A DNA stretch of 32,547 nt from Saprospiraceae bacterium (GCA_027080725.1 JALWRC010000002.1:1-32547), one strand, 5' to 3'; counted from the first letter of the stretch, positions 22,806 through 32,531 are shown. A program made the numbers and translations. Notes: generated by a model from the letters alone, not told the origin.

Positions 22806-23900
22806 ATGACTAAGAAGAATATATGCGTATTATTCGGAGGCAAATCCGCCGAACATAACATCTCCCTTCGCTCGGCCAAAAACTTGATTGCCTCCATCAA
22901 CAGGGAACATTTCAATGTATATCTGATTGGCATTACGAGAAAGGGACACTGGATATACAGGCCGGATAACCGGTTGCTCTTAGACGGGGAGCATCCCAAC
23001 CAACCCGTCTTAAACACCGAAGGCATCAAGGTCTGCCTTCCTCCCCAATGCAATGGAAGATTGTACAGTCTCGAAGCGCCTCTGAAGGAAGAAGTCGTAT
23101 TTGATGTCGTCTTTCCGATGTTGCACGGACCGCTCGGAGAAGATGGGGCCATTCAAGGGTTGTTGAAAGTCGCCAATGTGCCCTTTGTCGGTCCGGATGT
23201 TCTGGGGGCCGCTGTAGGTATGGACAAAGACGTCATGAAGTCCCTCCTCACGGCAGCGGGACTCCCTATAGGAAAATACCGCACCTTCAGGAGCTCTGAC
23301 AATATTCCTGCGTTTGATAGCATTGCGGGAGAATTGGGAACTCCCGTCTACGTCAAACCTGCCAATATGGGCAGCTCCGTTGGCATTAGCAAAGTCGATA
23401 CTGCCTCTCAATGGCAACCCGCTCTCGAAGAGGCCTTTAAATACGACAATAAAATCGTGGTCGAAGCCAATATTAACGGCAAGGAACTCGAATGTGCCGT
23501 CCTGGGAAATGCCCACCCGGAGGCATCTACTGTCGGTGAAGTATCCAAAGAAGTCGACTTCTACGACTACGAAACCAAATACCTCAAATCCACAGTATCC
23601 AAAGCCATCATCCCCGCTCGTATTGGAGAGGATGCTTTGGAAGCGGTGCGCAATACCGCAGTATCGGCTTACAAAGCCCTCCAGTGTGAGGGATTGGGCA
23701 GAGTAGATGTCTTTTATACGGAAGAAGGAGAAATCCTGGTCAACGAAATCAACACCATTCCCGGATTCACCAATATCAGTATGTACCCCAAACTATGGAA
23801 GGCTGTAGGACTGCCTACAGACCAGTTGATCGACAAACTGGTAGATTTGGCCATCTCAAGACACCGGCGTCAAGCGGAGGTTTTGGAGGCTACCCGGTAG
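22806..23900 (+). CDS. ddl: D-alanine--D-alanine ligase
   Basis: A 364-residue ATP-grasp enzyme that makes the D-Ala-D-Ala dipeptide for peptidoglycan in the cytosol. Motifs: FGGKSAEHNISLRSAKNLI (N-terminal substrate loop), PMLHGPLGEDGAIQGLL, VGMDKDVMKSLL, VYVKPANMGSSVGISKV (ATP-binding), and the metal-ligand end NEINTIPGFTNISMYPKLW. The length and all expected blocks are present. It is probably cotranscribed with the PASTA gene. The stop is 17 bases from the convergent hpt stop, with a weak GGTAGA/TCTACC dyad between. Confidence 0.97.
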   Translation: MTKKNICVLFGGKSAEHNISLRSAKNLIASINREHFNVYLIGITRKGHWIYRPDNRLLLDGEHPNQPVLNTEGIKVCLPPQCNGRLYSLEAPLKEEVVFDVVFPMLHGPLGEDGAIQGLLKVANVPFVGPDVLGAAVGMDKDVMKSLLTAAGLPIGKYRTFRSSDNIPAFDSIAGELGTPVYVKPANMGSSVGISKVDTASQWQPALEEAFKYDNKIVVEANINGKELECAVLGNAHPEASTVGEVSKEVDFYDYETKYLKSTVSKAIIPARIGEDALEAVRNTAVSAYKALQCEGLGRVDVFYTEEGEILVNEINTIPGFTNISMYPKLWKAVGLPTDQLIDKLVDLAISRHRRQAEVLEATR

Positions 23901-23917
23901 AATGAACCTGTGGAGGT

Positions 23918-24454
23918 CTACCCTTCGTCCAAAATATACACCGACCTCAGATCCCTGCCAAAACCATCGTAATCCAGACCGTACCCCACGACAAATTCCG
24001 GGGGAATTTCAAAACCGATGTACTCGGGCTTGAGGTCCACCTCCAGTTTATCCCATTTGATGAGCAAACTCGCTATGCGTATAGACTTGGGAGAGATACT
24101 TTGCAAGGCCGGGAGAAACGCTTTCATCGTCTTTCCGGAGTCAATGATGTCCTCTACAATGATGATGTCCCGCCCCTTGAGCATGGGATCGATGGGGCCA
24201 CTAAAGACGACTTCCCCTGTCGAAGTGAAGCCCTTATAAGACGAGAGCTTCATAAAACTCACTTCGCACTCCAGATTAACCGCCCGGATGAGGTCTGCCA
24301 GGAAGATAAAAGCACCATTGAGAATGCCTAAGAAAACAGGTTTTTTGCCCTTGTAGTCCTCCTCTATCATCTTGCCGAGGATGGCGACTCGATTTTTTAT
24401 TTCCTCTTCAGAGATAAACTTTTTAAAGGTTTTATCCAGCACTTGTACACGCAT
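23918..24454 (-). CDS. hpt: Hypoxanthine phosphoribosyltransferase
   Basis: A 178-residue purine salvage enzyme joining PRPP with hypoxanthine or guanine. The PRPP-binding motif is at about 97-110 (IIIVEDIIDSGKTM, with Glu101, Asp102, and Ser in place of the more usual Thr). Other family blocks are GILNGAFIFLADLIR, FMKLSSYKGFTSTGEV and the base-binding end PPEFVVGYGLDYDGFGRDL. It begins 21 nt after the M28 peptidase stop on the same strand, so the two are likely one unit. Confidence 0.96.
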   Translation of the reverse strand: MRVQVLDKTFKKFISEEEIKNRVAILGKMIEEDYKGKKPVFLGILNGAFIFLADLIRAVNLECEVSFMKLSSYKGFTSTGEVVFSGPIDPMLKGRDIIIVEDIIDSGKTMKAFLPALQSISPKSIRIASLLIKWDKLEVDLKPEYIGFEIPPEFVVGYGLDYDGFGRDLRSVYILDEG

Positions 24455-24475
24455 AATGTTTGATTGTCGCGATTA

Positions 24476-25894
24476 TTATTTGTTTGCAGCATCCGGTCTT
24501 TGGAGGTAGTTGTCCAACAAATAGACCAATGAGGTCATGGCCGCTGCTCCCATTTTTAATTCCCTTTCGTTGACGGCGTCTATCCGGTCTATAGCTGTAT
24601 GGTGAAAATTAAAATAGCGCTGCGGATCCGGTCGCAAGCCAAAGAGCAAGGCCCCTTGCCCCTTGAGGGGGCCGATATCGGCACCACTTCCACCTGCTTT
24701 GACGTAAATATCAAAGGGGCACAGCGCCGCTTCTATCCCGGATTCGAGTTGCTCCTTATAGGCACCCAACACACTGGAATCCGCTGCATAAGTAAATCCC
24801 CGCGGGGTAAATCCCCCCGCATCGGACTCTATGGCTGCCAAATGAAAATCCGTACTTTGCTTTGCACTATCGGCATAAGCCCGGGCCCCGCCACTGCCAT
24901 TTTCTTCGTTCATGAATGCCACAAATCGAATCGTGTTTTTGGGTTGATACCCCAATCGTTTGAATGTGTACAAGACTTCTATCCCCTGTACGATACCGGC
25001 ACCATCATCGTGCGCCCCTGTGCCATTGTCCCAAGCGTCCAAATGCCCGCCTACGACGATGATGTTCTCGGGATGTTGACTCCCTTTGATCTCCCCGAGT
25101 ACATTAAAGGAAGATACGGGACCATGGTTCTCTGCGTGAGTTTCCATATAAACATTGTACATCCCCTTGCGCAATAGGGCACTCAACTTATCGGCAGCCC
25201 TTGTACTTATGGCCATAGCGGGAATGGGCTTTACTTTATCTCTAAATATCGTCACGCCGGTATGAGGCACGTCGTCCAACACATTGGTCATACTCCGGAC
25301 AATACAACCTGCCGCTCCGTATTTAGACGCCATTTCGGGTCCAAAAACCCGTTGGTCCACCGCCTTTCCATAGGCATGAAATGTCTCGATTTTCCCTGCA
25401 TCCATCGGTCGATTATAAAAAACAATCTTGCCCTCGATCACATCCCTTCCCAGTCTTTCGATATCGTCCAGCCCTTGCACTTCGATGACGACTGCTTGCA
25501 ATCCTCCCTTGGGAGTCGAAGGGGAGCCACCGAGCGTCGTACAGGACAAGTCAACGTCCCCGTCATCCGTCTGGACAATAACTTTTTCGACAGAGCCCCT
25601 GGTCCAGTAATTGGGAATGATGCACGGTTGATCCCGGACAGCATCCAGCCCCAAGGTGTCAAGTATCCGGTGCACATAATGCACGGCTTCCATCGACTCG
25701 GGGGAGCCCGCCAGCCTCCCTCCTATCCCCTCGCTCAATCCACGCAGCCATTGATATACTTCGCCGTGAAGTAACACCTCCCGGTGGATCTTTTTAAGCA
25801 TAAGTTGGTCGACATCCTTTTGGGCGGATAGAACCATCCCTTGTAAGAGAAAGATGCATACAAGGCACGAAAGTAAGCTGGTGGATTTAAGCAT
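24476..25894 (-). CDS. Secreted M28 family zinc aminopeptidase
   Basis: 472 residues with a signal peptide (LLSCLVCIFLLQGMVLSAQ), so exported to the periplasm or outside. A PA-type insert spans roughly 115-250. The M28 zinc ligands are visible: His284 in GGHLDAWDNGTG, Asp296 in HDDGAG, catalytic Glu330 with Glu331 in NEENGSGGARAY, Asp358 in ESDAGG and His431/432 in FNFHHTAIDRID. Family members remove N-terminal residues or dipeptides from peptides; the substrate is unknown. It precedes hpt, with no obvious functional link. Its promoter may be the TATCTTTA-like minus box just upstream of 25894. Confidence 0.93.
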   Translation of the reverse strand: MLKSTSLLSCLVCIFLLQGMVLSAQKDVDQLMLKKIHREVLLHGEVYQWLRGLSEGIGGRLAGSPESMEAVHYVHRILDTLGLDAVRDQPCIIPNYWTRGSVEKVIVQTDDGDVDLSCTTLGGSPSTPKGGLQAVVIEVQGLDDIERLGRDVIEGKIVFYNRPMDAGKIETFHAYGKAVDQRVFGPEMASKYGAAGCIVRSMTNVLDDVPHTGVTIFRDKVKPIPAMAISTRAADKLSALLRKGMYNVYMETHAENHGPVSSFNVLGEIKGSQHPENIIVVGGHLDAWDNGTGAHDDGAGIVQGIEVLYTFKRLGYQPKNTIRFVAFMNEENGSGGARAYADSAKQSTDFHLAAIESDAGGFTPRGFTYAADSSVLGAYKEQLESGIEAALCPFDIYVKAGGSGADIGPLKGQGALLFGLRPDPQRYFNFHHTAIDRIDAVNERELKMGAAAMTSLVYLLDNYLQRPDAANK

Positions 25895-26203
25895 GAGTTG
25901 CGATTTTTAAGGGATAAAGATAAAATCTTCTTTGAAATGTGAAAAATCCGGAATCCTGATTAATAGTAACTTTAGTGTCAACATAGCCCACGGCTTTAAT
26001 CGCGGGATGGATGTTTCAGATAAATTTCTCTAATGGATTCAATCATTCAATTGTTTATGGGGTAAACCATCCCTTCTACCGCCCGGACTAATGAAGGGAG
26101 GCCGGGGAGCGTAGATGACCACTCACCGGTTCATCCATGTTTTATTTTTTTAGTACTTTAACGGTCCCAAACGAAACGAACAAAACAGTAACCATTTAGA
26201 ATT
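25895..26203. other. Divergent intergenic region, M28 gene and symporter gene
   Basis: 309 bases with no gene. Two short dyads are visible: CCCACG/CGCGGG around GCTTTAAT at ~25988-26007, and TCCCTTC/GAAGGGA around 26069-26098. No clear TAnnTTTG box is in front of the symporter gene. Confidence 0.4.
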
Positions 26204-27523
26204 ATGAAGAAGTTAGAATTGCATTGGAGGATTTTGATTGGCATGTTGCTCGGTATTGTCTTTGGCGTGGTCATGGCCAATACGTCCTGGGGACCCGGGT
26301 TTGTATCCGAATGGATAAAGCCCGTCGGCACCATTTTTATCCGGTTATTAAAGCTCATCGCCATACCGCTCATCATTGCCTCTTTGATAAAGGGGGTCTC
26401 CGATTTGCAAGACTTGTCCAAATTCTCCAGAATCGGAGGACGCACCATTGTACTGTACATCATTACGACCGTCATCGCCATCAGTATCGGGCTATTATTG
26501 GTCAACATCGTACAACCGGGCAATAATGTCAACGACTCCGTTGTCACCAAAATAACGGAGCAATACCAATCGACCGCCTCGACAAAAGTGGCAAGTGCCT
26601 TGCAAACCAAAGAGCGAGGCAAACTTCAGTTTTTAGTCGATATGGTACCGTCCAATTTCTTTGAAGCGGCGAGCAGCAACCGCAATATGCTTCAGGTCAT
26701 CTTCTTTGCCATTTTTTTTGGGATTGCCCTTTTAATGGTAGAAGACAAATATGCCAAGCCTCTCAAAGATTTTTTTGACGGACTCAACGAAGTCGTCCTC
26801 AAAATGGTAGATCTCATCATGCTCATTGCACCTTATGCCGTTTTTGCGCTCCTCGCAGGACTTATCACGGATACGCAAGACCCCTCCCTATTTGTTGCCT
26901 TGGGCTGGTATGCCTTCACCGTAGTGGGCGGGCTGCTGTTGATGATGGTCTTTTACCTCACAGTCAACTATTTCATAACAGGCATCTCCCCCATGACCTT
27001 CCTAAAAGGTATCGCTCCTGCCCAACTGCTCGCCTTTTCTACCAGTTCGAGTGCTGCCACCCTGCCCGTGACCATGGAACGTGTGGAGGAGCATCTCGGC
27101 GTCGAAGGGGAAGTGGCTTCGTTTGTCTGCCCGGTGGGCGCCACCATCAATATGGATGGCACCAGCCTGTATCAAGCGGTGGCCGCGGTTTTTATCGCTC
27201 AAGTCCTCGCCTTTGATCTGAATTTCTCCGACCAACTTACCATTATCGTCACCGCCACTCTGGCCTCGATAGGGAGCGCCGCCGTACCGGGTGCCGGGAT
27301 GATTATGCTGGTCATCGTCCTGGAAGCCATCGGCCTGCCTCAGGAAAAACTCGCCGTAGGGCTCGCATTGATATTTGCGGTGGACCGGCCATTGGATATG
27401 TGCCGGACGGTCATCAATATCTCCGGAGATGCCACCGTCGCCATGCTCGTCGCCAAATCGGTCGGAAAGCTCGGCCCTCCCCGGCCAAAGAATTGGGATG
27501 ACAATTACCCTAAGAAATCGTAG
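26204..27523 (+). CDS. Dicarboxylate/amino acid:cation symporter (DAACS, GltP/GltT-like)
   Basis: A 439-residue inner-membrane transporter of the glutamate/dicarboxylate family. Early segments include LHWRILIGMLLGIVFGVVMA and FIRLLKLIAIPLIIASLIKG. The family hairpins are intact: serine-rich STSSSAATLPVTMERV (HP1), NMDGTSLYQAVAAVFIAQ (TM7), the AAVPGAGMIMLVIVLEAIG loop (HP2), and TM8 residues in DRPLDMCRTVINISGDATVA, where Asp and Asn bind substrate and Na+/H+. Likely substrates are glutamate, aspartate or C4-dicarboxylates; the sequence does not choose among them. It is a single gene, convergent with sbcC. Confidence 0.94.
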   Translation: MKKLELHWRILIGMLLGIVFGVVMANTSWGPGFVSEWIKPVGTIFIRLLKLIAIPLIIASLIKGVSDLQDLSKFSRIGGRTIVLYIITTVIAISIGLLLVNIVQPGNNVNDSVVTKITEQYQSTASTKVASALQTKERGKLQFLVDMVPSNFFEAASSNRNMLQVIFFAIFFGIALLMVEDKYAKPLKDFFDGLNEVVLKMVDLIMLIAPYAVFALLAGLITDTQDPSLFVALGWYAFTVVGGLLLMMVFYLTVNYFITGISPMTFLKGIAPAQLLAFSTSSSAATLPVTMERVEEHLGVEGEVASFVCPVGATINMDGTSLYQAVAAVFIAQVLAFDLNFSDQLTIIVTATLASIGSAAVPGAGMIMLVIVLEAIGLPQEKLAVGLALIFAVDRPLDMCRTVINISGDATVAMLVAKSVGKLGPPRPKNWDDNYPKKS

Positions 27524-27549
27524 CAAATCTGTTAAAGGGTAGCCATAAT

Positions 27550-30500
27550 CTAAAGGGTCCTGCTCTGGCGTAGGACGGTCCCGGATGCTTCGTCATTGGT
27601 CGCATAGACGGCAACCTCCACCTCTTCGCGCAAGGCCTCCACATGGGAGATGACCCCTACGATCCGGTCTTCTTTCTTAAGCGCCTTTAGGGTGTCAAAT
27701 ACGATGCGCAGGGACTCCTTGTCAAGGGTTCCGAAGCCTTCATCCAGGAAGAAAAAATTCTGATTATTGCCTTTGTACTGCCGGATGCTATCCGCCAATG
27801 CAAGGGCAAGACTCAAGGACAACTGGAACATCTGCCCCCCTGACAAAGTACTCACACTTCGCACCCTGCCCTCGTTGAGATAATCGCGCACGAGAAAGGT
27901 ATTGTCGGATTTGAGTTCGAGACTCAACCGGTGGCGGGTAAGGGTATGAAATCGCTTATTGGCCGTGATGCACAACTGCCGGAGGTGAACCGTTGAAACA
28001 AAATCGACAAAACCGCCTCCTTTGAACATATTGCGCAGCAGGGTAAGATTGGCTTGCCGCGCTTGCAAGGCATCGAGTTGGGCTTGCAGGGCCTGCTTCT
28101 GTTGGAGCTTGGTCTTGACGTCTTCTATGCGTTGCTTCATACGCCCGATGGTATCGCGCAACACCTGCCCTTTGGCCTCTTCTTCTGCCAATTTCCGCTC
28201 GCTACTTTCCAGGTCCAATTCCTTGACATCCCTCCCCTCCAGTTGGGCTTTTATTGCACTCCACCTCGATTGCACCGCTTGGCGATGCTCCCTGAAGGTT
28301 TGGATTTGGTGATTAGCCGCTTCGATATCCAAGGGGCTGTTTAAGACGGCCTCCACTTCTTGCAATGTCTCGAAAGGAGCGGCCTCCAATCCTTTCTTTA
28401 GCTGTTCCGTCCATCCCTCAACCTGCTGCTCCACCTCCTCCAATCGTCCTTTCAAATCCCTTTCGGCAGCGAGGAGAATTTGCAGCTGGGTTTGTGCCTT
28501 TCGCGCATCAGTTCCGGCCTGCTCATATGCTTCGGTCAACTGTTGTAGCGCTTGTTGCTGCCCTTGCATATAACTCGTTAAACCCGTGACATCCATAGAG
28601 CGAACGGCATCGGGCAATCGGACCGGAATCTGGTCTTCCAATGTTTGGATTTTGGATTGGACCAGTTTGAGTTGGGTTTGGATTTCATCATAAGTCTTCC
28701 GATACAAACCGAGTCGCGCGGAAGCTTCTTCGTAGGATTTAGAGACGTGCTCCAAAAGCTCCTCCCGTTCTTCCAGGGCTTTTTGATCCCGCTCAATGGC
28801 AGCGAGCAATGCAGTACTCTCCCTATAATCTGTATAGGCCGGCAGCGCTATGGCGGCATTGGTTTTTAATGCGTCAAAGGCTTGCTGTAAGGCATCCAAC
28901 TTGCGCTTGGATGCTGCGAGTTGATCTTCTTTTTCTCTGCGCTGAATCTCGTATTGCCCCATGCGCACTTTAACGGCTTCCACTGATTTGAGCTGCTGTT
29001 GGCATGCGTGAATCTTTTCGTGCAAGGCTTTTATCGCAGCTGTTACATCCTCCATTTTAAGGGGGCCGGGATGCTCTGTCGAGCCACACAAGAGGCAGGG
29101 CTTTCCGGGCTCAAGGGCATCTGCATGTGCTTGCAGCTCTTCCTTCAGTTGATGTTGCTGTAGCTCCGTCTCCAGAGCTTTTATTCGCAGCCGGACTTCT
29201 TCCGCTATCGCATCCCAATCCGGTTCTTCGACCTGTGCCCATTGGGGCCATTGGGTTTTAAATACCTGCCTCCCGGCGTCCATCTCCCTTTTCAAGGTCC
29301 CGATGCGCTCTTCCAGGTCCTTTATCCCTTTTTGCTCTTCCTCTATCTGCTTGATGAGGGACTGTTGCTCTACCTGCTGCTTTCTCAGCCGGTTGACGGT
29401 ATCGACCGGAGGCAATTTATTTTTCAGCTTTGCGACCTCCTCCCTGCGGGATGCTCTTTGCTGCTCCAATTGCGCTGTAGTCTCTTCCTGGGCTTTGAGT
29501 TTTTCCTCTCCGGTCGCACGCCGCTCGAGCAGTTTTTGTGCATCCTGTTCGAGCCCCTTTATCTGAATCAGGAGCCGGATGGCAAGGAGCTCCTCCTTCC
29601 GGGCGTCCCGCCGGTCGTATTCTTTCTCCAGGGCTTTGAGCTTATCCTCTGCCGCTTTAAGTTCCCGTTTTATCTCCGAGATTTGGGCAGTATTGGCCTG
29701 CTGTTTCAGTTTCAGCTGCTGTTTTGAGGACTTCTTTTCTTCGAGAGCGGCAAGGGGCGCTTTGAAGTGCTCGATGCAATAGAGTTTTTGGTGGATCTCT
29801 TGAGCAAGTGCCTCGATATTGTCCTCCTCTGCCGTTATTTTCTCCCATTGAGATTGGAGCTGTTGCTGTTCATCCATGAGCTTTTTTGTCTCGAGCAGCC
29901 GGGTGTGTTCTTGCCGGTATTTTTGGAGATGCTTCTCAATGGATTCGAGCCGGGCAGTCGACGATTTCATACTCGCTTCCAATTGGGATAATTCCTCTCC
30001 GGAATACTCTTCCAGGGAAGTGAGTTGGCCGGTGACATTTTCAATTTGGGAGTTGCAGGTATGAAATAGCCGGCTAGTGGGGTCAAAGAGGTCAAATTTC
30101 TCCAGCCCGAAGAGTTCGAGCAACATCTTACGCCGCTCGGTGGGGCCGAGTTCGAGAAATTCGCGGAACTTCCCCTGTGGGATAATAACGGTCCGGCGAA
30201 AGTTGGGATAGCTGAGTCCGATAATGTCCTCAGCGGTATTTTTTTCAAGTGGGCTCCATTCTTCCCCATTCTTTCTGTAGGCAGAGCGGTTGAAGGTGCC
30301 GACTTTTTCAAACTGTTTGCGGTTTCGCTTGCCCTTGACGACAAACCGGTATTGGTGGCCGTCATCCCCCAAAAAGATGAAGTCGATGAGCAAGGAATCG
30401 CTCATGAGGTTCATCATGTTGTAATTGCGATCGTTTTTGTTGAGCCGCTCGGTATGATTGTACAAGGCGAAGGAGATGGCTTCCAAAATCGTGGATTTTC

Positions 30501-30618
30501 CGCTTCCCACACCACCGAAGATGCCGAACACTTTGCTCGAGGTCAAGGCTTCAAATTCGATGGTCTGCGCCTCCCTGTAGGAATACATCCCCTGAATCGT
30601 AAGTCGGACAGGTATCAT
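27550..30618 (-). CDS. sbcC: Exonuclease SbcCD subunit C (SMC-like ATPase)
   Basis: 1022 residues. The Rad50/SbcC ATPase head is split: Walker A GGVGSGKST (35-43) and Q-loop area at the N-terminus; ABC signature LSGGQ (925-929) and Walker B FFFLDE (955-960) at the C-terminus. Between them is a long coiled coil, rich in Glu, Gln, Lys and Leu, folded at the zinc hook CLLC (Cys508, Cys511). With SbcD it opens hairpins and processes DNA ends and palindromes. Its ATG overlaps the sbcD stop by 4 nt, so the subunits are translationally coupled. The length is normal. Confidence 0.96.
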   Translation of the reverse strand: MIPVRLTIQGMYSYREAQTIEFEALTSSKVFGIFGGVGSGKSTILEAISFALYNHTERLNKNDRNYNMMNLMSDSLLIDFIFLGDDGHQYRFVVKGKRNRKQFEKVGTFNRSAYRKNGEEWSPLEKNTAEDIIGLSYPNFRRTVIIPQGKFREFLELGPTERRKMLLELFGLEKFDLFDPTSRLFHTCNSQIENVTGQLTSLEEYSGEELSQLEASMKSSTARLESIEKHLQKYRQEHTRLLETKKLMDEQQQLQSQWEKITAEEDNIEALAQEIHQKLYCIEHFKAPLAALEEKKSSKQQLKLKQQANTAQISEIKRELKAAEDKLKALEKEYDRRDARKEELLAIRLLIQIKGLEQDAQKLLERRATGEEKLKAQEETTAQLEQQRASRREEVAKLKNKLPPVDTVNRLRKQQVEQQSLIKQIEEEQKGIKDLEERIGTLKREMDAGRQVFKTQWPQWAQVEEPDWDAIAEEVRLRIKALETELQQHQLKEELQAHADALEPGKPCLLCGSTEHPGPLKMEDVTAAIKALHEKIHACQQQLKSVEAVKVRMGQYEIQRREKEDQLAASKRKLDALQQAFDALKTNAAIALPAYTDYRESTALLAAIERDQKALEEREELLEHVSKSYEEASARLGLYRKTYDEIQTQLKLVQSKIQTLEDQIPVRLPDAVRSMDVTGLTSYMQGQQQALQQLTEAYEQAGTDARKAQTQLQILLAAERDLKGRLEEVEQQVEGWTEQLKKGLEAAPFETLQEVEAVLNSPLDIEAANHQIQTFREHRQAVQSRWSAIKAQLEGRDVKELDLESSERKLAEEEAKGQVLRDTIGRMKQRIEDVKTKLQQKQALQAQLDALQARQANLTLLRNMFKGGGFVDFVSTVHLRQLCITANKRFHTLTRHRLSLELKSDNTFLVRDYLNEGRVRSVSTLSGGQMFQLSLSLALALADSIRQYKGNNQNFFFLDEGFGTLDKESLRIVFDTLKALKKEDRIVGVISHVEALREEVEVAVYATNDEASGTVLRQSRTL

Positions 30619-31838
30619 AGAGCGGGTTTATTTTGGGTGATTTCGCGGAAAAGGGACAAGAGCTCTTCGTTGGGAGCTTGACCGTGGCGATGGGTAAAGT
30701 ACTGCACAAAAAGGGTCTCGCGGTCGGAGGTCAGCCGGATGCTCTGCTCCTCCTGTCGCCGGGCTTCTGTCTCCAGCACTTCGGGGATGATGACCGTAAT
30801 TCCGTCATGGGCTGCTTCGAGGCTTTTGCGCTCCTGAGCAGTAAGGTAGCCCTCGGAGACCATCGTGAGTTCGACCCACGTATCCGGGTGTTGCCGGAGC
30901 CATTGGATGGCGGCGGGAACCGATTCGAAGCGTTTCCGGAGCAGTCGTTTGCCCGAATGAAGCTGTAGAGGAGTGCACTGTGCCTCCCCACCGGGTTCCA
31001 CCTCGATGAGCAGGACGTATTTGTCTTGATTGGCCTCTGCAAAGCTGTAACTCAAGGGGCTTCCGCTGTACATCACAGGCCCTTGGCGATCGTCCACGGT
31101 CTGTTTGCGATGGAGGTGTCCCAATGCGGTATATTGGATGGAGGCAGGGATGTCTTCCGAGAATATCGCCGAAGCTCCACCTATATGCAGTATAGGCCGC
31201 TCGTCTTCGGGTTCCTCGGGCACCTCCTTCCCCCGGCGCGTAAAAAGCAGATGGGCCAGGAGGATATTCACCCCTTGGTCATCGCCAAAAGCCCGTACTT
31301 GCTCCTCCCATTTTTCCTTCAATACCTTTCGCAAGGCCGCCTCTTCGTCTTCCACCCCGAGATAGGTTTTGAGGCGCACCTCATTGGCATAGGAGGTGTG
31401 AAAGATGCGCAGGGGATAATCGATATCCGGCAGATGGAATTCCGCCACTCCAGGGGCGCTCTTCGACAATTTCATGCCGGAACCCAACTCAAAAGGGGGC
31501 ACAACGGTATGCGGATATCCCACCATGACGATGCCATTGTACCGGGCCAGCGGGTCCGGGGCTTCGATGCGCTCGGGCGAATCGTGGTTGCCGGCGATGA
31601 CAAAAACGAGGCGCTTGCCCCCATTGCACAATCGATGAAGGGTCTTGTAGAGCAGCTCGATCGCCTCCGTAGAGGGATTGAAATGGTCGAATATGTCCCC
31701 GGCGATGAGAACAGCGTCCACCTCCTCCCGCTCTGCGATGGTGCATATCTCCTCCAACACCTCTACCTGCTCCGGCAACCTCGCGTGTCCGTCGAGGCGC
31801 TTTCCAAGATGCCAGTCCGCTGTGTGCAATATTTTCAA
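30615..31838 (-). CDS. sbcD: Exonuclease SbcCD subunit D (Mre11-like nuclease)
   Basis: A 407-residue calcineurin-like phosphoesterase. Metal-binding motifs in order: HTADWHLGK (Asp8, His10), AGDIFDHF (Asp49), IAGNHDSPE (Asn83, His84), ILLAHLLF (His) and ALGHLHRKQ (two His). The C-terminal capping part is followed by the SbcC-binding region. It forms the nuclease half of SbcCD. Promoter TTG-N21-TACTTTTG lies just upstream, making sbcDC a two-gene operon. Confidence 0.96.
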   Translation of the reverse strand: MKILHTADWHLGKRLDGHARLPEQVEVLEEICTIAEREEVDAVLIAGDIFDHFNPSTEAIELLYKTLHRLCNGGKRLVFVIAGNHDSPERIEAPDPLARYNGIVMVGYPHTVVPPFELGSGMKLSKSAPGVAEFHLPDIDYPLRIFHTSYANEVRLKTYLGVEDEEAALRKVLKEKWEEQVRAFGDDQGVNILLAHLLFTRRGKEVPEEPEDERPILHIGGASAIFSEDIPASIQYTALGHLHRKQTVDDRQGPVMYSGSPLSYSFAEANQDKYVLLIEVEPGGEAQCTPLQLHSGKRLLRKRFESVPAAIQWLRQHPDTWVELTMVSEGYLTAQERKSLEAAHDGITVIIPEVLETEARRQEEQSIRLTSDRETLFVQYFTHRHGQAPNEELLSLFREITQNKPAL

Positions 31839-31880
31839 TGTATGCGTTTTCCTTTTGGTTCAGAATCATGGCTGCGAGAA

Positions 31881-31912
31881 CAAAAGTACAACAAAATACC
31901 CCGTGTGGCCAA
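31881..31912 (-). promoter_or_regulatory. sbcDC promoter
   Basis: On the minus strand: TTG (31912-31910), a 21-nt spacer, then TACTTTTG (31888-31881). This fits the Bacteroidota -33/-7 arrangement, with RNA start expected near 31874 and the sbcD ATG at 31838. Confidence 0.65.
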
Positions 31913-31967
31913 GTGCTGTTTACACATCTTTTCGAGGTGACCTCTTTTGGGGAACACCAAACAAGGA

Positions 31968-32002
31968 TTCACCCCGTAGAATAAAGCATTCCACGGGGTG
32001 AA
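31968..32002. terminator. Strong hairpin upstream of sbcD
   Basis: TTCACCCCGT (31968-31977) pairs perfectly with ACGGGGTGAA (31993-32002). After one mismatch, GAAT (31979-31982) pairs with ATTC (31988-31991) around loop AAAGC. No T-run follows directly on either strand, so the terminator role for a neighbouring transcript is tentative; it may be a different kind of structured element. Confidence 0.5.
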
Positions 32003-32034
32003 CCAACACCGGTTTGAGAAGAGTTTTTGCAATT

Positions 32035-32069
32035 GTTAATTGTTAATGGTTAATGGTTAATGGTTAATG
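32035..32069 (+). repeat. Heptamer tandem repeat
   Basis: Five copies of GTTAATG (the first is GTTAATT), 35 bases, next to the hairpin above. Copy number may vary by slippage; no coding frame is affected. Confidence 0.85.
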
Positions 32070-32112
32070 GTTTACCGTACGGATCGAATTTATTTCCTTA
32101 CCTAACTCCTAA

Positions 32113-32194
32113 TAACGCCGGGGCGTCACAGGTCGTGGTAATCAACAACTTTGATTTGAAACACAAAAGCACAACTGGTGACGCTACAGCGTTA
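32113..32194. repeat. Imperfect inverted repeat pair
   Basis: The 26-base arms 32113-32138 and 32169-32194 match at 19 of 26 positions when one is inverted, 30 bases apart. Each arm starts with its own small dyad (ACGCC/GGCGT and ACGCT/AGCGT). A 77-codon plus frame (32060-32293) runs across it with no recognisable protein features. Confidence 0.5.
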
Positions 32195-32510
32195 GAGGAC
32201 ACAACAGGTTTATGTCCTTTACTGACTTCAAGTACCATTCTAAACGTGGATTTCAGAAGTAACAAATTCTACGTGCGCCTATACTACACATAGCGCGAAG
32301 CCAAATCGCAAATTATCCCTTTGTAATAATTCTCCATGATAAATCTCTCATCTAACCGGCTTCAAAGTCACTCCTTTCAGTCGTGCTTTTGAGTCCTGCG
32401 TTTAGTTTGAAATACACTTCAATCCCCCCCCGCGAAGCAGCGTTTTATCCTCTCAAAGGGTCTTAAGGGTATATACTTAAGGGTTTCCACTGAATTGCTG
32501 CTTTTTTTCC
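32195..32510. other. Unassigned end region
   Basis: No gene is seen. It includes C8 at 32424-32431 and CTTAAGGG twice (32462-32469, 32476-32483) around TATATA, which may be regulatory for a gene beyond the window. Confidence 0.35.
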
Positions 32511-32531
32511 TCAGGGTTTACCCTGATTTTT
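32511..32531 (+). terminator. Terminator-like hairpin at the window end
   Basis: TCAGGG, loop TTTA, CCCTGA, then T5 (32527-32531). The stem is six pairs. It could also be an operator for a gene beyond the edge. Confidence 0.45.

Noticed and set aside
32060-32293. Plus-strand 77-codon frame near the end
   Set aside because: It crosses the heptamer repeat and an inverted repeat pair, and has no protein features.
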